Below, in pieces: positions 1-9,394 of a stretch of DNA of 13,565 nt (position 1 is its first letter; each line of letters starts with the position of its first letter). This stretch comes from DASSFZ01 sp036514635 (lineage in GTDB: Bacteria > Chloroflexota > Anaerolineae > Fen-1058), in the NCBI GenBank assembly GCA_036514635.1, contig DATBWU010000060.1, positions 1 to 13,565 of the forward strand, read 5' to 3'. The notes below the pieces were generated by a model. The model did not search any database. It was not told the origin of the DNA and saw only the letters and a list, made by a program, of their open reading frames with translations. The position numbers and the translations under genes were made by a program.

Positions 1-2
1 CG

Positions 3-821
3 CGCGCCGCCGACATCGCCGCCGCCGAGGCCGCGCTCGCTTCCGCGCAGGCGCAACAAAAAGTCGCGCTGGATACGCACGACAAGACCATGCAGTGCGT
101 CACGGTGACGTTGCCGAATGGAACACAGCAAGAAGTTTGTCCAGGCCTGGGCACGCGCGAAGAGCAGGCGCGCGCCGCGCTGAACGCCGCGAACGAAGCG
201 CTCGACGCGGCGCAGGAGCGGCTCGATCAGTTGAAGGCCGGCGCGACGAAGAACGAGCTCGACGCGGCGCGCTCGCGCGTCGATGCCGCGCAGGCGCAGC
301 AGGCGATGGCGCAGGCCCAACTCGATCTGCTGAAGAGCGGCGCGCGCGATGAGCAGCTGGCAGCGGCGCAGGCGCAGGTCGAAGCCGCGCAGGCGCAGGT
401 CAATGCCGCCAGTGCGGCGCTGGACGTGCTGAAGGTTCAATTACGCAAGTTCACACTGACTGCTCCCACGGATGGCGTGGTTCTGACTCGCGCGATCCAG
501 CCGGGAGAAGTCACTCTGCCGGGCGCGACGTTGCTGACGATCAGCCAGATCGATTCGTTGACGATCACGGTCTTTGTGCCTGAGGATCGCTACGGACAGA
601 TTCGCCTGAGTCAAACGGTGACCGTCCGCGTGGATTCCTTCCCCGATGAACCCTTCGCGGCGACGGTGACGCGCATCGCCGATCGGGCCGAGTTCACGCC
701 GCGCAATGTGCAGACCGCCGAAGGCCGCCGCACGACGGTATTCGCCGTCAAACTGTCAATCGAGAATCGCAACGGGAAACTGAAACCGGGAATGCCGGCG
801 GATGTGGAGTTCAATGAGTAA
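3..821 (+). CDS. Membrane fusion protein (HlyD/YbhG-type) of an ABC exporter, 5' end missing
   Basis: This is the periplasmic/extracellular adaptor of an ABC-type efflux system. The frame is open from base 3, so the N-terminal anchor and first half of the lipoyl domain lie outside the window and 272 residues are visible. Most of the visible part is an Ala/Gln/Glu-rich alpha-helical hairpin with two related segments (LKAGATKNELDAARSRVDAA and LKSGARDEQLAAAQAQVEAA). It is followed by the second half of the lipoyl/barrel-sandwich domain (FTLTAPTDGVVLTRAIQPGE) and a beta-barrel ending in KLKPGMPADVEF, typical of the family C-terminus. A Cys-bracketed stretch (visible residues 32-46) interrupts the helical hairpin. 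Two ABC ATPase genes follow on the same strand, as in ybhGFSR-type operons. The ATG at base 90 lies inside the coiled coil and is not the true start. The family call is firm; the substrate is unknown. Confidence 0.9.
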   Translation, partial: RAADIAAAEAALASAQAQQKVALDTHDKTMQCVTVTLPNGTQQEVCPGLGTREEQARAALNAANEALDAAQERLDQLKAGATKNELDAARSRVDAAQAQQAMAQAQLDLLKSGARDEQLAAAQAQVEAAQAQVNAASAALDVLKVQLRKFTLTAPTDGVVLTRAIQPGEVTLPGATLLTISQIDSLTITVFVPEDRYGQIRLSQTVTVRVDSFPDEPFAATVTRIADRAEFTPRNVQTAEGRRTTVFAVKLSIENRNGKLKPGMPADVEFNE

Positions 822-884
822 AACGTAAAGCGTGAGGGCGCTCATTACGTTTTACGCATTACATTTCACGTTCGACACTTTAGC
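818..884. repeat. Heptanucleotide tract with inverted arrangement
   Basis: The gap between the fusion protein and the first ATPase is almost entirely 7-nt units. On the left are GTAAAAC, GTAAAGC and GTGAGGG (818-838). After a 4-nt spacer come CATTACG, TTTTACG, CATTACA, TTTCACG and TTCGACA (843-877). The right units are approximately the reverse complement of the left ones, so the tract can fold back on itself. It overlaps the TAA stop of the upstream gene and ends just before the ATG of the next one, replacing any obvious ribosome binding site. The class resembles the STRR heptanucleotide repeats known from cyanobacteria. Confidence 0.7.
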
Positions 885-885
885 C

Positions 886-1827
886 ATGACCAACGCGATT
901 ATTGCCGAGAATCTCGTCAAGACCTTCAGGGCCGTGCGCGCCGTCGACGGCGTGAGCCTGAGCATCGCCGAGGGTGAAATCTACGGACTGGTCGGGCCGG
1001 ACGGCGCGGGCAAGACGACGACGATGCGCCTGCTGTGCGGTGCGCTGCGACCCGATGCGGGGAGCGCCAGTATTCGGGGACACGATCTGGCGAGGGCGCT
1101 CGACGCTGCCCGCGAGCAGATCGGTTACCTGGCGCAGCGTTTCAGCCTGTACGGCGATCTGACGGTGATGGAGAATCTGCGCTTCTTCGCCGAAGTGCAC
1201 GGCCTGAAAAGCGCCGAGTGGCGCCCGCGCACGCTGGAGATTTTGGAGTTCGTCGGGCTGGCCGAGTTCGTCCATCGCCGCGTGGATCAGTTATCGGGTG
1301 GGATGAAACAGAAACTCGGACTGGCGACCGCGCTGGTGCACCGGCCCAAAGTGTTGCTGCTCGACGAGCCAACCGGCGGCGTCGATCCGGTGACGCGCCA
1401 GGATTTTTGGCAACTGCTCATCCGTATCGTCGGACAGGAAGGCGTCTCGGTGCTGGTGAGCACACCGTACATGGACGAGGCTGCGCGCTGCACGCGCGTC
1501 GGCTTCATGCATCGCGGCAAGATGATGATCGGAGGCACACCGGGACAGGTCGCCGGTCGCTTAAGTGGACGTGTGCTCGAGCTGGTGGGCGGGCCGCGCG
1601 AGGCCATGCGTCGTGTTGCGGCAGCCGATCTGGATGTGGAAGATGTGCAGATGTTCGGTGATCGGCTGCACTTGCGCGTGAAGGCCGGCTTGGCGGATCG
1701 GGTGCTTGGGAGATTGCCGGGCAGGCTGCAAGAGGCCGGTGTGCAGGTTCAGCGACTTCGCTCGATTGCGCCGACGCTGGAAGATGCGTTTATCGAATTG
1801 CTGGAAGTGACGAAGGGCAAAGGATGA
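886..1827 (+). CDS. ABC-2 type transporter ATPase, first of a pair (YbhF N-half-like, degenerate H-loop)
   Basis: Cytoplasmic ATPase of 313 residues that would power an ABC-2 exporter with the upstream fusion protein. Walker A is at residues 37-44 in the variant GPDGAGKT, the form seen in the first half of YbhF. The signature LSGG is at 136-139 and Walker B with catalytic Glu161 is in VLLLDEPTGG. The H-loop reads VSTPYMDEA: Pro194 stands where the switch histidine should be, so this site is probably a poor or non-catalytic ATPase site. A C-terminal regulatory segment ends in APTLEDAFIELL, typical of DrrA/YbhF-like proteins. I chose the ATG at 886; the longer frame from 832 would translate the heptanucleotide repeat tract. 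The second ATPase follows 63 bp downstream. Family assignment is strong; the loss of hydrolysis is inference. Confidence 0.92.
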   Translation: MTNAIIAENLVKTFRAVRAVDGVSLSIAEGEIYGLVGPDGAGKTTTMRLLCGALRPDAGSASIRGHDLARALDAAREQIGYLAQRFSLYGDLTVMENLRFFAEVHGLKSAEWRPRTLEILEFVGLAEFVHRRVDQLSGGMKQKLGLATALVHRPKVLLLDEPTGGVDPVTRQDFWQLLIRIVGQEGVSVLVSTPYMDEAARCTRVGFMHRGKMMIGGTPGQVAGRLSGRVLELVGGPREAMRRVAAADLDVEDVQMFGDRLHLRVKAGLADRVLGRLPGRLQEAGVQVQRLRSIAPTLEDAFIELLEVTKGKG

Positions 1828-1886
1828 GGGATGAAGGATGAAGAGCCTTCGTCATTCGTCTTTGGTCTATCGTCTTTCGTCTGATG
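1823..1886. repeat. Heptanucleotide tract with inverted arrangement
   Basis: The spacer between the two ATPase genes consists of three units GATGAGG, GATGAAG, GATGAAG (1823-1843), a short loop, then TCATTCG, TCTTTGG, TCTATCG, TCTTTCG (1852-1879) and a decayed TCTGATG. Read on the other strand, the right units are of the GACGAAN type, so they are an inverted copy of the left ones with mostly purine-transition differences. The stop codon of the first ATPase lies inside the first unit. No clear Shine-Dalgarno is left before the downstream ATG. Confidence 0.7.
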
Positions 1887-1890
1887 TGAA

Positions 1891-2844
1891 ATGAGCATGT
1901 CTCAAATCGTAATCGATGTCCAAAACCTGACCAAACGCTTCGGGGATTTTGTCGCCGTGGATCGCGTATCGTTCGCAGTGCAGGCGGGCGAAGTGGTCGG
2001 CTATCTCGGCCCGAATGGATCGGGCAAGACGACGACGATCCGCTTGTTGCTGGGCCTGATTCAGCCCTCGGAGGGCGATGCGCAGGTGCTGGGTTACGAT
2101 ATCCGCACGCAGACCGAAGCGATTCGCGCGCGGGTGGGATACATGTCGCAGAAGTTCGCGCTGTACGAAGAACTGACGCTGCGCGAGAATCTGGACTTTT
2201 ATACGGGCGTGTATGGCATCCGTAACACCGAGCAGGGCGCGCGCATGCGCGAAGTGATCGATCTTCTCGGCTTGAGCGGCCACGAGGACAATCGGGCCGG
2301 CGAACTCTCAGGTGGCTGGCGGCAGCGATTGGCGCTCGGCTGCGCCCTGATCCATCGACCGCAATTGCTGTTCCTCGACGAGCCGACCAGCGGCGTCGAT
2401 CCGTCGGCGCGGCGGGCGTTTTGGGATTTGATTTACGATCTGGCTGCGCGTGGCACGACGGTCTTCGTCACGACACACTACATGGATGAAGCCGAGCACT
2501 GCGGGCGCGTCGGCATCATGTTTCGCGGACAACTGCTGGCCATGGACACCCCCAGCGGCCTGAAGGCGAGCGCATTGCCCGGCGCGGCGTGGGATGTAGT
2601 GGCTTCGCCTCTGCTAGATGCGCTGGCCGCCTTGCATCAAATCCCCGGTGTGGTGCAGGCTGCGCTCGCCAGTGACAAACTCCGCGCGATCACGACGAAT
2701 GGGTTTACTGCCGAGTCACTCGCGGGCGCGCTGGCCGGGTTGGGGATCGGCGGGGCGATCGTCGAGCGCGCCGAGCCTACACTGGAGGATGTGTTCATTA
2801 CGCTGGCCGGGCATCGAAGCGGACGGTCGTCAACGGACTTGTAA
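1891..2844 (+). CDS. ABC-2 type transporter ATPase, second of a pair (YbhF C-half-like)
   Basis: Second cytoplasmic ATPase, 317 residues. Walker A GPNGSGKT is at residues 40-47, the signature LSGG at 139-142 (followed by WRQRLALG), and Walker B LLFLDEPTSG has Glu164. The H-loop VTTHYMDEA has the normal His196. The C-terminal segment ends in EPTLEDVFITLAG. It has all canonical catalytic residues, unlike the gene upstream. The pair therefore looks like a split YbhF with one degenerate and one consensus site. The start at 1891 is the first ATG; 1897 is a possible alternative (MSQIVIDVQ). In this family the ABC-2 permease genes normally follow, but the next 314 bp hold none and the following gene is on the other strand. 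Confidence 0.92.
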   Translation: MSMSQIVIDVQNLTKRFGDFVAVDRVSFAVQAGEVVGYLGPNGSGKTTTIRLLLGLIQPSEGDAQVLGYDIRTQTEAIRARVGYMSQKFALYEELTLRENLDFYTGVYGIRNTEQGARMREVIDLLGLSGHEDNRAGELSGGWRQRLALGCALIHRPQLLFLDEPTSGVDPSARRAFWDLIYDLAARGTTVFVTTHYMDEAEHCGRVGIMFRGQLLAMDTPSGLKASALPGAAWDVVASPLLDALAALHQIPGVVQAALASDKLRAITTNGFTAESLAGALAGLGIGGAIVERAEPTLEDVFITLAGHRSGRSSTDL

Positions 2845-2911
2845 GCGGACAAGCGGATGGAAACGGATGGCGAACTGCGCGAAGCACATCTGTTTCTATT
2901 CGCCTGTCCGT
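2845..2911. repeat. 22-nt inverted repeat built of degenerate 8-nt units
   Basis: Left arm 2845-2866 and right arm 2890-2911 match at 17 of 22 positions after reverse complementation, and every difference is a purine transition. The left side reads as AAGCGGAC, AAGCGGAT, gg, AAACGGAT, so it is a short tandem array with its own inverted copy, the same design as the 7-nt tracts elsewhere in the window. It begins directly after the stop codon of the second ATPase. Confidence 0.6.
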
Positions 2912-2930
2912 GCCCGGCCCGCTTAACACA

Positions 2931-2966
2931 AAAGGACACGAAGCCTTCGCGCGCTTCGTGTCCTTT
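2931..2966. terminator. 14-bp perfect hairpin, probable bidirectional terminator
   Basis: Perfect inverted repeat AAAGGACACGAAGC (2931-2944) and GCTTCGTGTCCTTT (2953-2966) around an 8-nt loop. It lies between convergent genes (ATPase on + and PDZ protein on -). The stem ends in AAA/TTT on both sides, but there is no long U tract, so intrinsic termination is plausible rather than certain. Confidence 0.6.
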
Positions 2967-3158
2967 GAAGTTCACTTCACCGATTGAGTAACTCACCTTA
3001 CGCAGTCGGGCAGGACTTTACCGCAGAGTGCGCGGAGAACGCAGAGATTTGCTTGGAAATCCGCTCCGCGCCCTCCCCGCACTTGCCGCTACGCGGCAGC
3101 GTGGGGCAAGTGTGCGTTCTCGGCGGTGAAATGGTCTCTTGCGTGAGTGCGTAATCCT
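2967..3158. other. Gap without genes: nonanucleotide repeat plus nested hairpin
   Basis: Together with the two preceding features this completes a 314-bp gap without a gene. It holds three 9-nt units CCGCAGAGT, GCGCGGAGA, ACGCAGAGA (3021-3047). A nested inverted repeat follows (CACTTGCC at 3080-3087 with GGCAAGTG at 3105-3112, and TGCCGC/GCGGCA inside). Then comes TGCGTTCTCGGCGGT (3113-3127), roughly the reverse complement of the 9-nt array. I see no ORF or permease remnant. Confidence 0.5.
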
Positions 3159-4325
3159 CTACGCCGTGTCGCCCGGGTTCACAGGCGATTGGGGCAGGGA
3201 CGGGGCAGTGCCGAACGGAGGGCGGAAGTCGAATCGGAAACCGGGCATCCGGAAACCTCGTGGCGTCTGGTCGTTATTGAAGTGGCGGAAGAACCCGCCG
3301 ACCGATACGCCCAGGTAGGCCTTGTCCGCGTTGTCGGGATGCGCACCCAACATCGCCGTGAGAGTCAACGGGGCCGTTTCGCCTGCGCGATACACTTTCA
3401 GCGTCACGGTATCGCCCGGCTTGTGCGCGGCGATGGCATCGACCAGGTCTTGCGGCGTCTGGATCGATTTGTCGTCGATGGCCGTGATCACATCGCCCGT
3501 CTTCAGCCCGGCTTTCGCGGCCGGGCTATCGGAGGTGACTTCACCGACAAACGCTCCTCCGGTGATGCCTTCAGGCAACTTCGGCGTGTTGAAGAAGAAA
3601 CCCCTGTCGAAGCGCGGCCCATACTTCACTCCCAGATAAGCCTCGCCTTCCGCATCGGGGTTCTCGCCGAGTGTGACCGTCACGTCGCGCGCCTCTTCGC
3701 CCGGCCGCTCGATCTTCAGCGTGAGCGTATCGCCCGGCTTGTGCGACTTGATGATCTGGGCCAGGTCTTGATCGGGAGCCAGATCAGTGCCGTCAACAGC
3801 GAGGATGCGATCGCCTGCCTTCAGACCGGCCTTGTCCGCCGGGCCGCCGGATACAACCTCGACGATCACCGCGCCGGTGAGGGGTGACGGCTTTACGAAG
3901 TCCAATCGGCTGCGTCCGCCGTGCGAGGCCACCCCCAGGTACGGAACGCCGTTCCGGTCCTCGAGCGTCGCCGTCAGCGTGCGTTGCTCGTCGCCGTGCG
4001 TCAGCGTCAGCGCCACCGAATCGCCCGCCTTTCGAGCGCGCACGGCGCGGAGCAGGTCGGCCGGTTGATTCACCGGCGTATTCTCGATCGAGAGAAGGAT
4101 GTCACCGCGTTTCACACCCGCTTTGGCCGCCGGCCCGTCGGGATCGACTGAGACGATCACGACGCCCGGCTCTTCACTTGTCTGCGGGGTGAGCGTGGCT
4201 TGCAGCGCGGCCGCCGCATCCGCCTTCACCGGGGTCGTCTGACTGCCTGCCGCCACGCCGACAGCAAATACCAGCAGCAACAGCGCAATCGACGCGCCGG
4301 CCATTTTCAGTGCGCGTTTGCTCAT
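3159..4325 (-). CDS. Membrane-anchored triple-PDZ protein without protease domain
   Basis: 388-residue protein with a basic N-terminus and a hydrophobic segment (about 8-27) that can be a signal peptide or single membrane anchor, so the rest is outside the cytoplasm. Three PDZ domains follow: about 53-121, 129-219 and 229-326. Each has the GPAAKAGVKRGDIL-type carboxylate-loop/helix signature (residues 64-76, 161-174 and 267-280). Domains two and three, and a final C-terminal copy at 337-340, are introduced by a YLGV motif. The tail is Pro/Phe/Arg-rich. There is no trypsin-like domain, so this is not a full HtrA protease; it may be a scaffold or adaptor binding protein C-termini. The start at 4325 is supported by GGAGG ten bases upstream; the frame extends ten codons further but lacks such a site. 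The hydrolase gene lies 174 bp upstream on the same strand. Confidence 0.85.
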   Translation of the reverse strand: MSKRALKMAGASIALLLLVFAVGVAAGSQTTPVKADAAAALQATLTPQTSEEPGVVIVSVDPDGPAAKAGVKRGDILLSIENTPVNQPADLLRAVRARKAGDSVALTLTHGDEQRTLTATLEDRNGVPYLGVASHGGRSRLDFVKPSPLTGAVIVEVVSGGPADKAGLKAGDRILAVDGTDLAPDQDLAQIIKSHKPGDTLTLKIERPGEEARDVTVTLGENPDAEGEAYLGVKYGPRFDRGFFFNTPKLPEGITGGAFVGEVTSDSPAAKAGLKTGDVITAIDDKSIQTPQDLVDAIAAHKPGDTVTLKVYRAGETAPLTLTAMLGAHPDNADKAYLGVSVGGFFRHFNNDQTPRGFRMPGFRFDFRPPFGTAPSLPQSPVNPGDTA

Positions 4326-4499
4326 GTGTGAGTCCCCTCCAGGATAGGTGTGCACCCGATAGCGTTGCCGTACAGAACAATCGTACGCCGACTGTCGTGA
4401 TTTTGCGCCACAAATATGAGAGGCACATTAAAGGCGCATTTGAGTTGGCGCAACGATTGTCGATGCTCGAAATCCCGGAGGGGACATTCGGGTGTCTCT

Positions 4500-5540
4500 T
4501 CACGGCCCTGGCGGCAAGTCTAACTGATTCGCCAGCCATTCCAGGCGATCGCGTTGTGAGACTTCATCCAATCGGTGCGAGGTGTTGTACCATTTGACTT
4601 CTTTCGGCTCGCTGGCAGCGTTGAAGAAGTCAAGAGCAACCTCCTGCGGAACGAAACCATCATTACTCGAAAACTGGAAAAGCAGGGAGGCCGGGGCGGC
4701 GTGAGGGACGTACTGGATCGGGTCAACGACTGCCAGCGCCTCGCGGTATGCCTCCCCGTCTACATCGCTTCCCAGGAAATAATCCAGCGACCAGTCGCTG
4801 TACGTTCCCATGCCTGCCATGAGCACATAAGCCTTCACCCGTTTCTCCACGCCGCTCAAGACCCCGCCGTGGATTGCGCCGTAATCATGCCCGACATACG
4901 CGATTCGCTGAGGATCCACACCGGGTTGGGAGAGGAGGAAGTCCACGGCCCGGCGGAGTTCGATGACTTGATGGATGACTTGCAGGCGATCGCTCTCGCC
5001 GTCGCGTGGACGCACGCCCCAGGGGAAGTAGCCATCGATCAGCAAAGATACCACCCCTTGTTTTGCCAACAGTTCGGCCTCCTCTAAAAACTCTTCGCGA
5101 TTGCTCGAAGCATCACCCAACCAGTGCAAAAACAGTATTCCGGCAAAAGGCCCATCGCCCGCGGGCCGGACGAGGTACGCGGGCGTCCACCCTTTGACAA
5201 AGCCATACTGTGGATCGTGGGCCGTGTATATGATATCGTGGATCGTGTATCCCTCTTGTTCGCTGGCCGAGGAGAGGTCTCTCACTTCAAACGGCACGTC
5301 GGAGGGATCATCAAAAAGATGGGCGGCCTGCTCGTAGGTCAAGTCATTTGGAATCGGCGTAGGCCCGGCGGGCGTGGGAGTCTCGGGTATCGGTGTGTCC
5401 GTGGGTGTGGGGGAGGGCACGCTCGTTGGGAGCGAGGGTGAAGCGGAGGGCGTCGGCGGCGCACCCGTGGCAGAACAGGCTGCCAATGACGGGCCTAGAG
5501 AAATGATCGCTAAGACCTTCAGCCAACGTGTCGTGTTCAT
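4500..5540 (-). CDS. Lipoprotein alpha/beta hydrolase with Asp at the nucleophile position
   Basis: 346 residues. The N-terminus has a signal peptide ending in a lipobox L19-A-A-C22, so the mature protein is probably lipid-anchored outside the cytoplasm. A Pro/Ser/Thr-rich linker (about 28-65) follows. The alpha/beta hydrolase domain resembles the dienelactone hydrolase/acetyl-xylan-esterase group: LFLHWLGD near 136-143 as oxyanion region, nucleophile elbow YVGHDYG (215-221), candidate acid Asp294 in SSNDGFVP, and His322 in TSHRLDE. The elbow has Asp219 instead of Ser or Cys, as in haloalkane dehalogenases and epoxide hydrolases. The substrate is unknown. An AGGAGA sits 8 bases before the ATG, and a consensus promoter lies about 80 bases upstream. 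The fold is sure; the reaction is not. Confidence 0.85.
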   Translation of the reverse strand: MNTTRWLKVLAIISLGPSLAACSATGAPPTPSASPSLPTSVPSPTPTDTPIPETPTPAGPTPIPNDLTYEQAAHLFDDPSDVPFEVRDLSSASEQEGYTIHDIIYTAHDPQYGFVKGWTPAYLVRPAGDGPFAGILFLHWLGDASSNREEFLEEAELLAKQGVVSLLIDGYFPWGVRPRDGESDRLQVIHQVIELRRAVDFLLSQPGVDPQRIAYVGHDYGAIHGGVLSGVEKRVKAYVLMAGMGTYSDWSLDYFLGSDVDGEAYREALAVVDPIQYVPHAAPASLLFQFSSNDGFVPQEVALDFFNAASEPKEVKWYNTSHRLDEVSQRDRLEWLANQLDLPPGP

Positions 5541-5628
5541 GGGATGACTCTCCTGGTATGCCTGCGCAGGTCATCGAGTTCAGCCACCTGGCTTCGATAT
5601 AACCCGATGAAGTATTTTGACGGTTGAG

Positions 5629-5657
5629 ATTATAGTGAGTTTCTGATAACCTGTCAA
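5629..5657 (-). promoter_or_regulatory. Consensus sigma70-type promoter of the lipoprotein hydrolase
   Basis: On the minus strand TTGACA (plus 5652-5657) and TATAAT (plus 5629-5634) are separated by exactly 17 bp, both hexamers perfect. Transcription would start near 5622, giving an untranslated leader of about 80 nt before the ATG at 5540. The region is markedly more AT-rich than its surroundings. Confidence 0.8.
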
Positions 5658-5673
5658 TATCATTTTGATGGTT
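5648..5673. promoter_or_regulatory. Candidate operator overlapping the -35 box
   Basis: Nearly symmetric inverted repeat AACC-2-TCAA-7-TTGA-1-GGTT centred at about 5661. It covers the -35 hexamer of the minus-strand promoter and lies between the hydrolase and a divergently transcribed putative regulator. It would be a natural binding site for that regulator, but this is inferred from position and symmetry only. Confidence 0.4.
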
Positions 5674-5748
5674 ATGGCAAATTTCTCGGATTTGGGCTAG
5701 AATAAAAGCCCCCTCGCAGGGCGCTGTGGCGGCGGAGGGCAACCCATC

Positions 5749-6423
5749 ATGAGAAAACAACTGGCAGGAGCGCGAGCAATGGTCATTGGCGCTAAGCACT
5801 TTCTTCTGTTGGGCGGCGAGTTGTGCCTGGATTTCACTAACACGGTCAACCGGCACTCTGTGGAACAGCCGATCGCGCGCCTGGCGAGTTATACAGACCT
5901 GGCACAGTGGAGCCAGCAGGCGGGTATCCTTACCGAAGCCGAAGCGGATCGCCTGGTGCGTGAGGGGAGAAAGCGAGAGCAGGAAGCGGCGGCCGTGCTG
6001 GAGAAAGCCTGGCTGCTTCAGAATGCTATCTACCGCATCTTTTCAGCCTTCATCGAGGGCGAGTCGCCGCGCGCGCAAGATATGCAGGCATTGAACGATG
6101 CCCTATCGCAAGCGCTGGCGCGCCAGCGAATTGTCGCCGCCGCCGAGCATTTTGAGTGGACCTGGGCCAGCGCGGGCGATTCACTGGATCGAATGCTTGG
6201 CCCTATCCTGCGTTCGGCGGCAGACTTGTTGACGTCGGAAAAGCTGGCCAGGGTCAAGAAATGCGGCGGTTGTAACTGGCTGTTTCTCGACGCCAGCAAG
6301 AATGGCAGTCGCCGCTGGTGCATGATGAGCGTGTGCGGCAACCGGGCAAAGGCCCGTCGGCATTATGACCAGGTACGTAGCGCCAGAGGGAAACAACAAC
6401 GGAAGGGGCGTGCCCAGAGGTGA
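5749..6423 (+). CDS. CGNR zinc-finger / ABATE-domain putative transcriptional regulator
   Basis: 224 residues. The N-terminal half matches the ABATE (putative stress-induced regulator) pattern, with LGGELCLDFTNTVNRH at about 21-36. The C-terminus is a CGNR zinc finger: Cys172-x2-Cys175 and Cys191-x4-Cys196 followed by GNRAKARRHY, the basic part expected to contact nucleic acid. It is transcribed divergently from the hydrolase and may control the shared intergenic region. The start at 5749 has GGAGG ten bases upstream. A second ATG at 5779 has AGGAG at a similar distance and would still leave the whole ABATE domain. The tail is Lys/Arg-rich. The family is clear; target and signal are unknown. 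Confidence 0.88.
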   Translation: MRKQLAGARAMVIGAKHFLLLGGELCLDFTNTVNRHSVEQPIARLASYTDLAQWSQQAGILTEAEADRLVREGRKREQEAAAVLEKAWLLQNAIYRIFSAFIEGESPRAQDMQALNDALSQALARQRIVAAAEHFEWTWASAGDSLDRMLGPILRSAADLLTSEKLARVKKCGGCNWLFLDASKNGSRRWCMMSVCGNRAKARRHYDQVRSARGKQQRKGRAQR

Positions 6424-6464
6424 CAACCGGAGCCTGCTGATCATTCCGCCTTCTTGTGCGGCGG

Positions 6465-6558
6465 GTAACTGCTCAGGCTGCCTCACCCCCGGCCCCTCTC
6501 CCGAAGCGCGCTGTTTCACTTCGGGAGAGGGGGTTGGGGGGTGAGGCTGAGTAGTTAC
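6465..6558. repeat. Long hairpin repeat, copy 1
   Basis: Outer stem GTAACTGCTCAG (6465-6476) pairs with 6547-6558 at 11 of 12 positions. After a 4-nt bulge the main stem runs from CCTCACCCCC at 6481 to CGAAG at 6506 and pairs with 6519-6546. The 12-nt loop contains GCTGTTTC. It lies between the convergent regulator and acnA genes and could act as a terminator or RNA-stability element, but no U tract follows. A second copy is at 10348-10413. Confidence 0.75.
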
Positions 6559-6579
6559 TGCGGCGGCTTGATTTCCCGC

Positions 6580-6597
6580 GCTTCACGCATCACGTGA

Positions 6598-6601
<4 letters not shown>
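6580..6601. repeat. Short heptanucleotide tract (TCAC family)
   Basis: GCTTCAC and GCATCAC in tandem (6580-6593), then GTGATCAC (6594-6601). The unit family is the same as at 10288-10316 and 13304-13324. It runs into the end of acnA, whose TGA stop (complement of 6598-6600) lies in its last unit. Confidence 0.55.
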
Positions 6602-9381
<2,780 letters not shown>

Positions 9382-9394
9382 ACTCTCCTCAACA

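Noticed and set aside
832..885. Longer start for the first ABC ATPase
   Set aside because: These 18 codons translate the heptamer repeat tract; the ATG at 886 begins the usual family N-terminus.
3147..3887. 246-codon plus-strand ORF opposite the PDZ gene
   Set aside because: Arg-rich shadow without recognisable domains; the minus-strand frame has three clear PDZ domains and a ribosome binding site.
4378..4461. Inverted repeat ACAATCGTACGCC / GGCGCAACGATTGT and a promoter for the PDZ gene
   Set aside because: The match is imperfect with a 57-nt spacer, and I found no -35/-10 pair of acceptable quality and spacing.
5675..5703. Promoter for the CGNR gene (TAGAAT at 5698-5703)
   Set aside because: The -10 is acceptable, but the best -35 at 17 bp (TGGCAA) matches only three positions; too weak to list.
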